64,000 bases of DNA from Phytophthora sp. 'mugwort' (GCA_033558025.1 JAUCEF010000006.1:2790001-2854000); one strand, 5' to 3'; shown: positions 18,879 to 29,247, counted from the stretch's first letter. Made by a program: numbers and translations. Notes: generated from the sequence alone by a model not told the origin.

Positions 18879-21509
18879 ATGTACTCGCCGGCGCTTTCGG
18901 GGGCAGTCAAGCGGCTTCGCAGCAACTCGACGCCGCGTGGTCCGACAGCTGAGCGCGCAGATCTACGCTCGTCCGAACCCTCCCAGAATGACACATCAGC
19001 CAACCGCCGCCGCCACCGCAGCTGGGTGGATCACGAGAGCTCACCCTACAATGGGGAAGCAATGGCTCTACTGGTCGGCAATGACGCGACAGATGGGGGA
19101 GACGGCAGGAGCATTGGAGGCATCTCCAGCTCGTACCAAGTAGCCAAGGTCACGAATGCGCTGATGTATGGGGTCATTAACTCCATCCTGACAATCCCCT
19201 GTATGTACGGCTACGCGGCCATCATCTTCGGCCATCCGGATTTTGTCAGCTTTATGCCAGCTCTCTCTAAGCTCGTCATGTTCTCCAGCGTCGTACACCA
19301 GGTCATGTTTACGCTGTTAAGCTCGTTGCCCTTCGCCATCGGGCAGGTGCAGGACGCAGGTCTCATCTTCCTCAGTGCCATCGCGACGTCCATTTGCAAC
19401 TCATTAGGCGAGGACGTCCCGTTGGAGGCCAAAGTGACGACCACTGTGGTGACAATTGGCATGGCCACAGCGTCGCTCGGGGTGGTTTTGGTGCTGCTAG
19501 GCAAATTCAAGCTCGCGGGGCTCGTGTCATACCTGCCTATGCCCGTGGTGGGAGGCTATCTGGCCTTTATTGGCTTGTTCTGTATGTACGCCGGGCTGTC
19601 GTTGTGTACAGGACTGGTGATCAATGACTTTACCTCGATGATGCAGCTCTGGGACCCGCATTATATGATTCTGTGCATTCCGGGCGTGCTTGGAGGTGTA
19701 ATCCTGTTATTAGTGTCGCAGCGATGTGAAAACTCGTTCGCGTTGCCTGCTACGATTCTTCTCATGCCGCTGCTTTTCTTCGTTGTGTTGGCGTTGTGTG
19801 GCGTCTCATTGGATAAAGCCCGCGACTATGGATGGGTCTCGCCGGCCTCGAATCCCGCTGATTTCGTCCAGATGTTTGATCTGTTTGACTTCTCGCAGAT
19901 GCACTGGAACCAAGTCCCGAGGCAGTTCACGACGTGGCTTGGCATGACGTTCGTTGTGGCATTCTCGTCTTGCTTAGATGTCGCAGCTATCGAGATGGAT
20001 ATGGGCAGCCAACTTAACATCAACCACGAACTCAAATCTGTGGGGTGGTCGAACGTCGTGAGCGGACTGCTGGGAGGATACACTGGATCATACATTTTCT
20101 CACAGACCATCTTCACGTACCGTTCCAAGACCCACTCGCGCGTTGTCGGCGTGTGTGTCATTATCTCCGAGTTCGCCATCGTGCTGGTGCCGTTGTCCGT
20201 CATGAGTCTCGTACCGCGCTTCTTCTTCGCAGCTACACTGATCTTCATTGCTATTGACCTGATGATGGAATGGCTCGTACACGTGTACCACAAGATGCTG
20301 CCACGAGAGTACGTGGTGTTGTGGCTGTCTTTCATCGCCATCAACATGGTCTCGCTCGAGCTGGGAATGGTGCTTGGTATCGGTTTTGCCATAATCAACT
20401 TTTTGCTAGGGTATGCGCAGGTCCGCGTTGTGAACCGAAGGTCCCGCTCCTCTGCTGCTGTGCGTAAACTCGCGGCGCGCACGTTGCTCGGTCAGAAACG
20501 TGATGCCATCGTCTACCTAGAGCTGTATGGCTACCTCTTCTTTGGCTCGTCGGTACAGATTCTCGAAGACGTGCAGAAAGCTGTTCACATTCGCAAGTCC
20601 CGAGCTGCTATCAAGCAGAGATCGAGCAAGGGATTGGACATGGAGCCGCAATATGTTGACGACTCGAGTATTCCGCTCACACCCGTCTCAAAGCGAGATG
20701 TTCCCATCGAGTGCCTGGATGGTAGTTCTGCGTCGCATCCCGATGGTCTGCCAACCGAGTACGTGGTCATGGACTTCGGTCGCGTTTCGGGGATGGACGC
20801 AACGGCTGCCCGTAGTGCGTTCATGATCCTACAGCAGCAATGCAAACGCCATGAGATCACCGTCATCTTTGCTGATGTGCTTCCGGAGATCCGCAATCTG
20901 TTGCTTAAGAATGAGATCGCAGAGGAAGACAACTTTTTCCTTAACGCGGAGTCGGCCTTGGAGTTCTGTGAGAATCAGTTACTGGTGCACACGACTCGCG
21001 CCCAGGATCTGGTCCACCACCACGAATCTATGAGTGTATTGCTGCATCGCTTTATAGGCGAGCCGGACGAGTCGTCGCTTTTCCGTGGCGTTGATCAGTT
21101 TTTCCGCAAATACGAGGTGCCCCAAGGCTACGAGTTCTACCGCGTGGCGTCTTACCCAGACCGCTTCTACTTCCTCGCTAGCGGCCGCGTTGCCCTCTTC
21201 ATGAACGACGACGGCAGCGTGGCGCCCGGGAAGCCCCTGACCCTGCTGGAAAACGTGATGCCCGGTGCCATGTTCGGCGAGGTCGATTTCTTCGGCCGCC
21301 AATACCGATACATGGCTGCCAGAGCTTTGGAGCCGTGTACAGTGTTTGAAATGACCGGCGAGACCTACGAGTCGATGGACGAGTTAGCGCCTGCTCTCTG
21401 GAACCGCCTTCGTGATGTTGTCATGCAGTCCATGGCACTCTCAATTACCAACACTACCTCCATCAACACTCTGAACAATGCCAATGGCAATCTCCCAGGA
21501 TTCAACTAG
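18879..21509 (+). CDS. SulP/SLC26-family anion permease with STAS and cyclic-nucleotide-binding-like domains
   Basis: A single exon of 876 aa from ATG at 18879. The frame is open to an alternative upstream start at 18825, but the residues before Met19 lack coding character. A polar N-terminus of about 90 residues precedes about 10-12 hydrophobic segments (residues ~95-515, for example LMYGVINSILTIPCMYGYAA and SYLPMPVVGGYLAFIGLF). A STAS domain follows (~540-705: YLELYGYLFFGSSV, then VVMDFGRVSGMDATA) with an inserted Ser/Pro-rich loop of about 50 residues. A C-terminal region (~735-850) has the cyclic-nucleotide-binding fold pattern (YFLASGRVALF, then PGAMFGEVDFFG). Fungal SulP proteins with the same three-part layout are vacuolar amino-acid or anion transporters. 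Substrate here is unknown. Confidence 0.85.
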   Translation: MYSPALSGAVKRLRSNSTPRGPTAERADLRSSEPSQNDTSANRRRHRSWVDHESSPYNGEAMALLVGNDATDGGDGRSIGGISSSYQVAKVTNALMYGVINSILTIPCMYGYAAIIFGHPDFVSFMPALSKLVMFSSVVHQVMFTLLSSLPFAIGQVQDAGLIFLSAIATSICNSLGEDVPLEAKVTTTVVTIGMATASLGVVLVLLGKFKLAGLVSYLPMPVVGGYLAFIGLFCMYAGLSLCTGLVINDFTSMMQLWDPHYMILCIPGVLGGVILLLVSQRCENSFALPATILLMPLLFFVVLALCGVSLDKARDYGWVSPASNPADFVQMFDLFDFSQMHWNQVPRQFTTWLGMTFVVAFSSCLDVAAIEMDMGSQLNINHELKSVGWSNVVSGLLGGYTGSYIFSQTIFTYRSKTHSRVVGVCVIISEFAIVLVPLSVMSLVPRFFFAATLIFIAIDLMMEWLVHVYHKMLPREYVVLWLSFIAINMVSLELGMVLGIGFAIINFLLGYAQVRVVNRRSRSSAAVRKLAARTLLGQKRDAIVYLELYGYLFFGSSVQILEDVQKAVHIRKSRAAIKQRSSKGLDMEPQYVDDSSIPLTPVSKRDVPIECLDGSSASHPDGLPTEYVVMDFGRVSGMDATAARSAFMILQQQCKRHEITVIFADVLPEIRNLLLKNEIAEEDNFFLNAESALEFCENQLLVHTTRAQDLVHHHESMSVLLHRFIGEPDESSLFRGVDQFFRKYEVPQGYEFYRVASYPDRFYFLASGRVALFMNDDGSVAPGKPLTLLENVMPGAMFGEVDFFGRQYRYMAARALEPCTVFEMTGETYESMDELAPALWNRLRDVVMQSMALSITNTTSINTLNNANGNLPGFN

Positions 21510-21603
21510 TGTAGCAGCAGCTAAAACACTTCAGAATCAATAGCACACATAGAATTTCACCTACTTGTCGCTTCAGCAATCACCCAACACGTCATTCTGC
21601 ACC

Positions 21604-23513
21604 TCAGAAGCGGAAATTGCGTGCAAGGTCACGTAGAGCGTTTTGCTCAGTCCATTCGCACTTAAACACTAAACTTTGTGCGTTGGGGTCGAACACGACG
21701 AGCTGGACAAGAAAAAAAGACAACTCCAATTAGTTGACCATGTGACGTATGAAGTTTCCATGTTTGCGCACGTACCATAGGAGCTGTGGCAGCATAGAAT
21801 ACACCTGCGCGTTCTTCATGGCACAATGAATTGCCAAACAAATCTGTAAACTGTTCTTGCTCGATTGTGTGTTGCACAGGGTCCTGCGAGTGAAATGCTG
21901 CTGAAGTGAAGAATGCGAAATCGTGCGCAATGCGGAAAAGCTTCATGAACGCGAGACGCCGCACGCCATCACACGCCACTTCGAGCTCGGGTTTGCCAGT
22001 GTTATCACGGCTCATGCGGCCAACCTGCCGAAGCTTCGCTCGAAACATTCCTACTACGGACTCAAGCACACGCTGCGCCTCAACTGCAGCAATTCGGCAT
22101 TCACTCCGGTATCGTGTAGTTAGCATCCCAGTCCGTTCCGCCACTGTTTTCTTCAGACGGTCTAGCTGCGCTTTGCACGCCATCAGCTCGTTGACAATTA
22201 AATCTGTCCGCTCCACGTCAGGACCACGATCCTGAAGCCGTAGCTGCGCCCGTGCCGCTGCCAATTGATTCTGTGACTCAGCAACCTCGCGTTTCGCCTT
22301 CTCTTGTGCTGCCACAACCTCATTTTTTGCACAGACGCGCACTTCATCATTCTCAATCAGCATGCGTTGCAGTCGCTTCCGCAGTCCTGCGTTTTTCTCT
22401 TCAAGTGCTGCTTTTTCAGCCCGCTCCTTCTTTAAGTCAGCAAGGAGCGCTGTAACATTCACAGGTTGTCCATTGTCGTCCAACATGGTTACTGCGCGCT
22501 GGGCACTACGAACAATAAAACACAAAATAGAGACATTAGCAGCACGTAGTGCTCGAATTACAGGACATAAATACCCACACTCGCGCTCGTTTTCTTGGTT
22601 GCTGAGTGCCATTTGAAGGGGCAACTGATGTCTCTGGAATTGACGGAGGAGGTACTCCCGTCTGCGGCACCACAGTAGTCTGCGAGAAGCTGGTAAGCAT
22701 TCTTCCAGGTACTGCAGAAGATTGCCCACCTCCATTCTGCGACCAATAAGCTTGCACGGATCCAGTAGCAGCGTCTGGAGCTGCAACTGTAGCAGAATTC
22801 CATGGATTATCTGCCAATACAGCCGTCGATGATAACACTGCTCCAGCTGCGGTTGTCGCAGCAGTAGAACATCTCGGAGAAGCAGCTAGGTGTTCATTAA
22901 CCTGCTCGCCACCTGCACCCCCTCGAGCCGTCGAGTGCTCCACCCTCTCGATCTCGAACATGAGCTTTCCCGGTCGCGTCGCCTTCAGGTGCTGAATGAC
23001 CGTTAAAAATTCCTGGCCTGTGAGGTCCGTGCCGTTCACAGACAGAAGTGTGTCCCCCACTCGTAGCTCCGAGTCTACTCCTTGCAGCGTGGACACCTGT
23101 AGCCGCTTGAACCTGTCGTGCCGCACGCCAAATCCCAGTTTGTCGCCGTGCTTCATGACGCACACCGTTTTCCGTCGCACGCCGTCACCTCTAGGTGCCT
23201 CTACACGAAATGTCTTAAGCTGCGGCTGCAGTTTGTCTCCTTCCAATGATATTTCAGGCGGCTGCAGATCCGAACCGCCTCGGTACGAGGTGGGAAGCGC
23301 GACGGGGGACGCCGTGCTCGCCACGGCGCCCGACTGGCGAGACGGCGCCTTGGTGTGCGAGAACACGACGGTATCACTGGTGAGTGCGGCGGGTGGTCGC
23401 TCTGCTAGTCGACTGGTCATGGACGGAGACCCGGCGGAGGAAGCTGAGGTCGAGGACGCGGCGACGCGGGGCTGGAGGTGCGCCATGATGGCACTAAAAG
23501 GTTTTGGCGCCAT
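21604..23513 (-). CDS. PDZ-domain protein with C-terminal coiled coil
   Basis: Three exons: 22579-23513, 21776-22505, 21604-21702. Introns of 73 bp each (22506-22578 with GTGGGT; 21703-21775 with GTACGTG...TTGTCCAG) keep the frame, giving 587 aa. The start is Met at 23513, with a second Met nine codons later. Residues ~110-215 form a PDZ domain: GDKLGFGVRHDRFKRL (carboxylate-binding loop variant), LRVGDTLLSVNGTDLTG, and FLTVIQHLKATRPGKLMFEIER. Residues ~340-450 are a Lys/Glu/Ala-rich coiled coil. The rest is unassigned. PDZ domains bind C-terminal tails of partner proteins, so a scaffold role is likely. It is divergent with the ankyrin gene over 133 bp and convergent with the permease gene (94 bp between stops). 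Confidence 0.8.
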
Positions 23514-23646
23514 GCTTAAAACTTATCAGATGTGGGTCGGACTAAATAGAGGTAAGTTAGACTTGGACTAAATAGAGGTAAGTTAGATCTGAGTATAGTC
23601 CTGAATGTTTGGACTATTTGGCCTTGCTGGTCGGCAGGGCTGGATA
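23514..23646. promoter_or_regulatory. Divergent promoter with four GGACTA sites
   Basis: It serves the PDZ gene (minus) and the ankyrin gene (plus). A 23-bp unit starting GGACTAAATAGAGG is repeated perfectly at 23539-23561 and 23565-23587 (period 26 bp). At 23595-23617 ATAGTCC and GGACTAT form an inverted pair. That gives three forward GGACTA words and one reverse in about 80 bp. A transcription-factor site is the simplest reading. Confidence 0.55.
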
Positions 23647-24303
23647 ATGAGCATGAACGTGAACGTTTGGACAGCGGCGAGTGACGGCGACATTGAGAGC
23701 ATCAAGGCCTTTCTGGCTAACGGAGGAGACGCCAACGCCAAGGACGAGAATGGATACACGCCGCTGTGAGTCGACGGCCGGGTTTCATGCTGTGGTTTGG
23801 TTGCTAGGCGGACTCAAGCGTTGAGTTGCTATGGGATTTGACAGTCAGGCGGCGGTGAGCTACAACCACATGGAACTGGTGGTGTTCTTGCTAGCTAGTG
23901 GCGCAGACGTCAAGCTGGGTGGGTTGACGTGTGGGGGTAAGGCTTGAGTGTGTGAGAGTGACGGGTTGACTACTGCAGGGGATAATGACATGGACACGCC
24001 GCTGCACCGGTGTGAGACGGTCGAGTGCGCCAAGCTGCTGCTGGAGCACGGCGCAGACCTGAACGCGCGCAACTCCGAGGGGCAAACGGTGAGTTGTGGG
24101 GTGGAGTTGCTTTTTGTTGTTGCCTTGCAGTCAACGTGTTTGGCCCTAACTGTGTGCACTCGCAGCCTTACGATGTCGCAATCGAGGACGACCACGAAGA
24201 GCTTAAGACGCTATATGACAATCTGGGCGCCGAAAAGTTGGACAAAACCCCAGAAGAGGAGAAAGAGGGGGGCTTCCCGAACGGCGTCGACCTGGAGGGG
24301 TAG
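23647..24303 (+). CDS. Small ankyrin-repeat protein
   Basis: Four exons: 23647-23765, 23845-23918, 23979-24088, 24166-24303. Introns are 79, 60 and 77 bp, and all begin GTGAGT or GTGGGT and end CAG. The joined frame gives 146 aa. Three or four ankyrin repeats fill the protein: AASDGDIESIKAFLANGGD, then NGYTPLQAAVSYNHMELV, then TPLHRCETVECAKLLLEHG, then YDVAIEDDHEELKTLY. The tail is acidic and Lys-rich. Ankyrin repeats mediate protein binding; the partner is unknown. A polyadenylation signal AATAAA lies at 24339-24344, 36 bp after the stop. Several in-phase short introns in so small a gene match repeat-wise duplication. Confidence 0.85.
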
Positions 24304-24846
24304 ACTACTTGCCAAGAGCTGTTGTATTTTGAACATGGAATAAAGTCAACGTCTGGAGCTTTCCTTCAAGCTTCTGCTACAATGCAAATCAACATCACAA
24401 TACGTAACGCGGTCGCTCCGGTAACCCACGATACACTCAGCAATGCGCGTACTGGCAATAGATGTGTATCGCTCTACAGAGCACAAAAGCATATTCAGCT
24501 AGTGCTGGCCGACATGTACGGCGTACTACTACGTAGTAGTAGAAAGTATCAAGACAGTCGCTTGTACTACCTACCTTTTAGGGCTAGCTATCTACCATTA
24601 CGACGCTAATTGATCGTGTTCACTCAGCAAGAGTTTGTCAACATGACCCGTTGTCAAACGGTTCAGGCTCATTATATCATTTTAGTATCATTGTGAACAA
24701 CCTGCAAGAAGTCTGGAATGCAATTGGAATTGTCTTCTTTCTTTGCTTTCTTTTCCCATTGTTTTCGACCAAGGTAAATTGCCGACTGATACTGAAACGG
24801 ACTCCCTCAACCAGTCGCCAGGTGCTGTCCACCCGTTTCAACCGGC
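24304..24846. other. Intergenic between convergent genes
   Basis: It contains the AATAAA signal of the ankyrin gene (24339-24344) and ACTACTACGTAGTAGT, a palindrome near 24526. No coding frame is supported on either strand. Confidence 0.5.
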
Positions 24847-26271
24847 TTACTTCAGGACCGCTACATTGGTGTCAAACACACCACTTTTCGCCGCGTTGCG
24901 GTTCTTGACAACCAAGCAGGCGCTGCGCACGATGGACACCGCTTCGTCTCGCGCCAAGCCCGACTCGCACAGGTCCATTAACGTGCCGGCGTACTTCAGA
25001 CTGTAGCTGGTGAGCCCACCAGTAAAAGAACAGAACGTTTCGAAGGCGCGGGTGACTTTTTGATGGCACTCGCCGTCCTTTGGCTCTTCAACTTGAAGAA
25101 GAGGAGCTTCAGTCTGCTGCTCGTGCAGAGCATTGATCGTCTCGAACACCTCGTCGGCTGTCTCGCGAGATTGGAGCATCCCACCGAGCTCGTCCGCAAG
25201 TCCACGTCGATTCTTGCCTGGGGCAGCACGCAAATAACGGTAAAAGGCGACGACGAGGTCCACATCGCGTGCGTCCACTGCACTCTCGATACCAGATGCC
25301 GTATCATGCGTTAATGTAGTCGACTGTGTATCCGTATCTTCACTACTCGATTCGTCGCCATTGAAGCTCTTGTCGTACGTGGACTGGTAATTACCAACGA
25401 TCTCGTGGCTGAGCTTCGACGATCCAAACGACTTCACGTGGCTCTTGGTCGTCTCGTTCTTGACGCGATGGAACTGCGTCTTGAGTGACTCCCCCGACAA
25501 GTCCGTACGATCGCTGTCTTCCATCCAGTTGACGGAGTATAGGTCTCCAAGGCACGAACCAATGCGTTCGCCGCCCACTTCGTCCAAAGGAGGGCAGTAC
25601 GCAGCCCACGAGGACTCGAACCCGTTCGCAGCCGTCGTCACGTATGCATTGATGCTCTTCAGGAAGCTATCCGAGAACATGGACCCAGACTCACAGGCTT
25701 CCATGTACAAAACGAGCTCCTTGTACATTTTCTTGTCGTGCATGGTCCGCATGGCCATTTTCAATCTCGAAGCTGAGAGCGGCTTCATGTGCGGGAAGTA
25801 TACGTTACCGCGTGACCCGTGATCAATGAAGTTAACAAACACTCTGTCGTCTGCCGTGCTGTTCAGCACCTTTTTGTTAAAGGCCCCAGAGCTGTTACCC
25901 GTCAGTACATTCACGAACGTCTCGGGGGTCACTTCAACCCCACGGAAGTCCACAGTGCAGCCCTTGTACACGTCCACAGGCTGCACGACCGCGCGGGATG
26001 CGTTCTTGGTCGTGGGCTTGTTGAATAGCTGGCCTGGGTATGGATTAAGTTCGTGCCATGCCACGTCGTCGTACATCATGAGGACCACGTTCTCAGCGGG
26101 GATGCCGTGGCGCCGGACGACGTGGTAGGCGTGGCAAGCGTCGGATTGGTGCCGATAGTTGCTGTAGCCGTTGGATCCGGCCACGATGACCGCCCAGTGC
26201 TCGGCGAGGGTGGGAGGGAGCATCAAGAGCGCGCCCAGTAGCGCAGCGGATAGGGGGCCTAAGAACACCAT
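24847..26271 (-). CDS. Secreted C13-family cysteine protease (legumain/asparaginyl endopeptidase-like)
   Basis: An uninterrupted frame of 474 aa. The N-terminus is a signal peptide (hydrophobic residues 3-20, PPTLA then EHW). The peptidase starts at WAVIVAGSNGYSNYRHQSDA. The catalytic His is at 151 (NFIDHGS) and the catalytic Cys at 193 (MEACESGSMF), both with family context. The last ~170 residues resemble the legumain stabilising C-terminal domain, preceded by an acidic Ser/Thr-rich linker (~300-325). Legumains cleave after Asn in vacuoles or outside the cell; the GPI-transamidase branch of C13 would have a membrane anchor, which is absent. A secreted or vacuolar enzyme is inferred. No frameshift or lost catalytic residue was seen. 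Confidence 0.9.
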   Translation of the reverse strand: MVFLGPLSAALLGALLMLPPTLAEHWAVIVAGSNGYSNYRHQSDACHAYHVVRRHGIPAENVVLMMYDDVAWHELNPYPGQLFNKPTTKNASRAVVQPVDVYKGCTVDFRGVEVTPETFVNVLTGNSSGAFNKKVLNSTADDRVFVNFIDHGSRGNVYFPHMKPLSASRLKMAMRTMHDKKMYKELVLYMEACESGSMFSDSFLKSINAYVTTAANGFESSWAAYCPPLDEVGGERIGSCLGDLYSVNWMEDSDRTDLSGESLKTQFHRVKNETTKSHVKSFGSSKLSHEIVGNYQSTYDKSFNGDESSSEDTDTQSTTLTHDTASGIESAVDARDVDLVVAFYRYLRAAPGKNRRGLADELGGMLQSRETADEVFETINALHEQQTEAPLLQVEEPKDGECHQKVTRAFETFCSFTGGLTSYSLKYAGTLMDLCESGLARDEAVSIVRSACLVVKNRNAAKSGVFDTNVAVLK

Positions 26272-26799
26272 TTTGCAATGGGGGGGCGTGTTCTCTTCAA
26301 CCTAACGTGTAGCCATGATGGCTCAAGTGGTATTACCTAAATACCGGTAAAAACCGCTCTGTGACAATGGCAGCTTCAACCTTAACGTTCTACTCTCCCC
26401 TGAAAGATTTACGTGCACGACTTGCCGAAGCGCAGCATGCACAAAACCTTTTCAGACTGGATAATGAGGATCAAGCATCTCACGCACGCTGCCGCATCAG
26501 TCGACCTGCGCATTACAGAGCAAGGCGCATAAGATCTCTTTACTGTCATGGATAACTTGACTTGTTGCCTTCAAACTTCGAATCGAAGCGCGCATCAACT
26601 AGCAGAACTGTTATTATAAATAGTACAAAAACGCCTGCGTCTAATATGGCATGTCATTTGTCCGAAAATCGCATGCGATTTCCTCGGCAGTTTGACACCC
26701 CCTAATATGAAGTACTTATTACTAAAAACAAATAAAAACACTCAAATACTTCAGTAAGTAGAAGACGAATTTTACTTCTTACTGTAGGAAAAGCTGATC
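26272..26799. other. Intergenic; promoter side of the protease gene
   Basis: Close upstream (minus direction) of the protease start are three inverted repeats: AGCCATGATGGCT (26311-26323), GTATTACCTAAATAC (26330-26344) and TACCGGTA (26342-26349). The second nearly equals the palindrome in front of the SulP gene. From 26360 to 26800 there are only chance frames and AT-rich sequence at the 3' end of MSH2. Confidence 0.4.
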
Positions 26800-29247
26800 T
26801 TATTGGGGAACAAGCTTACGCACAGCGGCAAGTGCCTCTGCAGGTGCCATTTTGTCGAGAGGAAGAGCTGCAAACGCGAACAAGAAACCCTTGTCCGGTG
26901 TAACTTTCCTCGAAGGGAATTCGCCATCGGTAAGCGAGGCATCGGCAGAAGACCTTTTGGTTCCACGAGTCTCTTGACTGCCTACGGCACGCTCGAAGCC
27001 CTCGAGTTCCTGGCTCTTTCGCCGAGCACACTCAATGACTGACTGAGGGAAACCCGCCATTGAGGCGACGTGTACACCAAAGCTTTCCATACACGGGCCG
27101 TCCCGCACCTGGTATACCATAGTAATCTCGCGGTTGCTGGCAACGGCAGTAACATGTTTGTTGGCGAAGCCGTGAGGGTGCTCCTGCTTCAACGCTGTCA
27201 GCTCGTGGAAGTGCGTCGCGAAGAGACACATCGAGCGCGCCTTGGTGAGGAGGTACTCAGAGATCGCCCAGGCCAATCCAAACCCATCATACGTGGAAGT
27301 TCCTCGACCAAGCTCATCAATAATCACAAGTGAGCGCTCTGTAGCCTTATGCAGAATGGCCGATGCCTCTAACATTTCAAGCATGAACGTAGATACGCCC
27401 CGTTGCTGCAGGTCACCAGCACCAACGCGAACAAGCAGCTTGTCGAATACAGGCAGCCGTGCGACTTCAGCGGGCACGAAGCTACCGATTTGTGCCATGA
27501 CTGCAATGGTGCCCAGCTGGCGAATATAGGTACTCTTACCACCCATATTTGGTCCCGTCACGAGCTGGAAGCGGGATTTCTCGCGCTCAAAATTATAGTC
27601 ATTCGGGATGAAATCTACACCGTCTTGCAGTTCTACACAAGGGTGACGCGCGCTTGTCAACACGATTCCATCGCCATCTTGTTCCAGTGTAGGGCGGCAG
27701 TAGCCTGAACCAGCGTGGCATGCAGCGTTTGCAAATCCAAGCAGCACGTCCAGTTCTGACAGCGTTGCTGTCGCGGCTTCGAGTACAGGCACATACGTGC
27801 TGGCGACATCGATTGCAGCACTAAGTAAATGAGCCTGTCGTTCCTCATATTCACGACGTACTCGGCGATAGTCAGCGGCAAGCGTCTTCAGCTTAGTCGT
27901 TGTAAATTGGACGCCGCTCACAAGTACCTGACAGATGTGGATGTACGGCAACTTGGACAGTCGTGCCTCCTCTTTCTTGTCCACAACACGGAAAGCAAAA
28001 CCGCGAACCTTGTCCTTCTCGCATTTGATGTCACCACCAATCGTATCACGAGCATTGCGGTGCTCTTCTTCAATATCTGCAAGAATGCCGTCCCATTCTT
28101 CACGCAGCGCCTGGAGATTCTCATCGTGCTTCGCGTTTATCACGAGAGTCGGGCGGCTGTTCAGATCAATAACCTCCTTCACAAGCTCAGTGTATCCTTG
28201 TAGATCTGCCAGAATCTTCTCCAACGGAGTGGCAAACTTCCTCTTTATAAGATTTGCAAGCGCTTCGTCTCCACCGGTCGTCGTACCCTTTAAGAGCTTT
28301 AGCACACGCGGTATCTCTCCAACAGCGGCGTCATGCACACTCACAAGATCGGTAATCTTGGCATGCTTCTTCTTTTCCAAACTGATCGCCAGTCGACCCA
28401 AGTCGGGCAGAGCGTTCATGCACTCGTCCAGAAGCTCCATCCGCAAGGACGTGTCGTCCACAAAGAATTGTACGAGGCTCTGTCTGGTCTCGATCTGCTG
28501 GATATCAAGCAGCGGCTGTCGGATCCAGCGTTCCAGTAGGCGTCGTCCCATTGGCGTCTTGCCTCGGTTCAGAATTTCCAGCACACTGCCTCCAAATCTC
28601 GCCACTCCCGTCGTCGTGGAGCTCGGCTCCGGCAGCAAGTTGAGCGACCAGACAGCAGTGCTATCGAGCTGCATGGCTGACGAGAGGTTGCCCTCTTCCA
28701 GCGTATAGCAGCCAAAGGCGTTGGTGTCTGTCATGACGCCCAGAGCCTCGATCAAGCAGGCCAGCGAGCCCGTCGCGATCTTGGAGGCCAGCACGTCCTG
28801 GTACTCGGACATGGTGCTGGCACCCAGCAGCCTAGCAACATTGTTCTCCACGCCATTGACGTAGTGGAACAGCTGCTTCTTCACGTAGACGACGGCCACT
28901 TCGTGAGTCTGCAGCATCGCGTGCAGCTTCTTGCTGTCACCCATGCCCTGCGACTGCTCCAGCTCTGACGATAAATAGCACATAGATGGTGCCAGCTGTA
29001 CGAGCAGCGACTCCAGGTTGGCTAGCTCGCTTGAGTCCGAGAAGGAAAAGAGCAGCAGCTCCCATTGCTTTGTGTCCTCGTCGGCCTGGCCCTTGACGCA
29101 GGATGCGCGCGCGCGAGGCCGGCGCACCGCCACGCCCACCTGCTTCAAGTGCTTCTCGTTGCGGATCTGCAACGCCACTTCGCTCTGCGCTTCATCTAGC
29201 GCCTCCATGGAGGCAGAGTCGTCGTCCACATGTTCGCGGTCAGCCAT
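26800..29247 (-). CDS. MSH2: DNA mismatch-repair protein MSH2, lacking the usual N-terminal MutS_I domain
   Basis: A single exon of 815 aa. Residues ~35-170 match the MutS connector region (ANLESLLVQLAPSMC). Core and clamp follow (MGRRLLERWIRQPLLDI at ~233, then ITDLVSVHDAAVGEIPRVL). The ATPase has Walker A GPNMGGKST (565-573), Walker B LVIIDELGRGTSTYDGFG (from 640) and ATHFHELTAL. The VGAGD signature and DELGRGTSTYDGFGLAWAI wording point to MSH2 rather than MSH4/5. MSH2 pairs with MSH6 or MSH3 to find mismatches in newly replicated DNA. It is about 100 residues shorter than typical MSH2: the first domain is not present and cannot be found in the 155 bp before the start, nor on the minus strand of the next gene. 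Confidence 0.9.
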   Translation of the reverse strand: MADREHVDDDSASMEALDEAQSEVALQIRNEKHLKQVGVAVRRPRARASCVKGQADEDTKQWELLLFSFSDSSELANLESLLVQLAPSMCYLSSELEQSQGMGDSKKLHAMLQTHEVAVVYVKKQLFHYVNGVENNVARLLGASTMSEYQDVLASKIATGSLACLIEALGVMTDTNAFGCYTLEEGNLSSAMQLDSTAVWSLNLLPEPSSTTTGVARFGGSVLEILNRGKTPMGRRLLERWIRQPLLDIQQIETRQSLVQFFVDDTSLRMELLDECMNALPDLGRLAISLEKKKHAKITDLVSVHDAAVGEIPRVLKLLKGTTTGGDEALANLIKRKFATPLEKILADLQGYTELVKEVIDLNSRPTLVINAKHDENLQALREEWDGILADIEEEHRNARDTIGGDIKCEKDKVRGFAFRVVDKKEEARLSKLPYIHICQVLVSGVQFTTTKLKTLAADYRRVRREYEERQAHLLSAAIDVASTYVPVLEAATATLSELDVLLGFANAACHAGSGYCRPTLEQDGDGIVLTSARHPCVELQDGVDFIPNDYNFEREKSRFQLVTGPNMGGKSTYIRQLGTIAVMAQIGSFVPAEVARLPVFDKLLVRVGAGDLQQRGVSTFMLEMLEASAILHKATERSLVIIDELGRGTSTYDGFGLAWAISEYLLTKARSMCLFATHFHELTALKQEHPHGFANKHVTAVASNREITMVYQVRDGPCMESFGVHVASMAGFPQSVIECARRKSQELEGFERAVGSQETRGTKRSSADASLTDGEFPSRKVTPDKGFLFAFAALPLDKMAPAEALAAVRKLVPQ

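Noticed and set aside
24847..26271. Metacaspase or caspase assignment for the cysteine protease
   Set aside because: The order and wording of the His and Cys sites (DHGS, EACESGS), the signal peptide and the C-terminal domain fit C13 legumain, not C14.
27935..28708. 257-codon plus frame, Ser/Arg-rich
   Set aside because: It lies wholly inside MSH2 on the other strand and has the composition of an antisense shadow.
26800..29247. MSH4 or MSH5, which naturally lack the first MutS domain
   Set aside because: The ATPase wording (VGAGD, DELGRGTSTYDGFGLAWAI, ATHFHELTAL) is that of MSH2.
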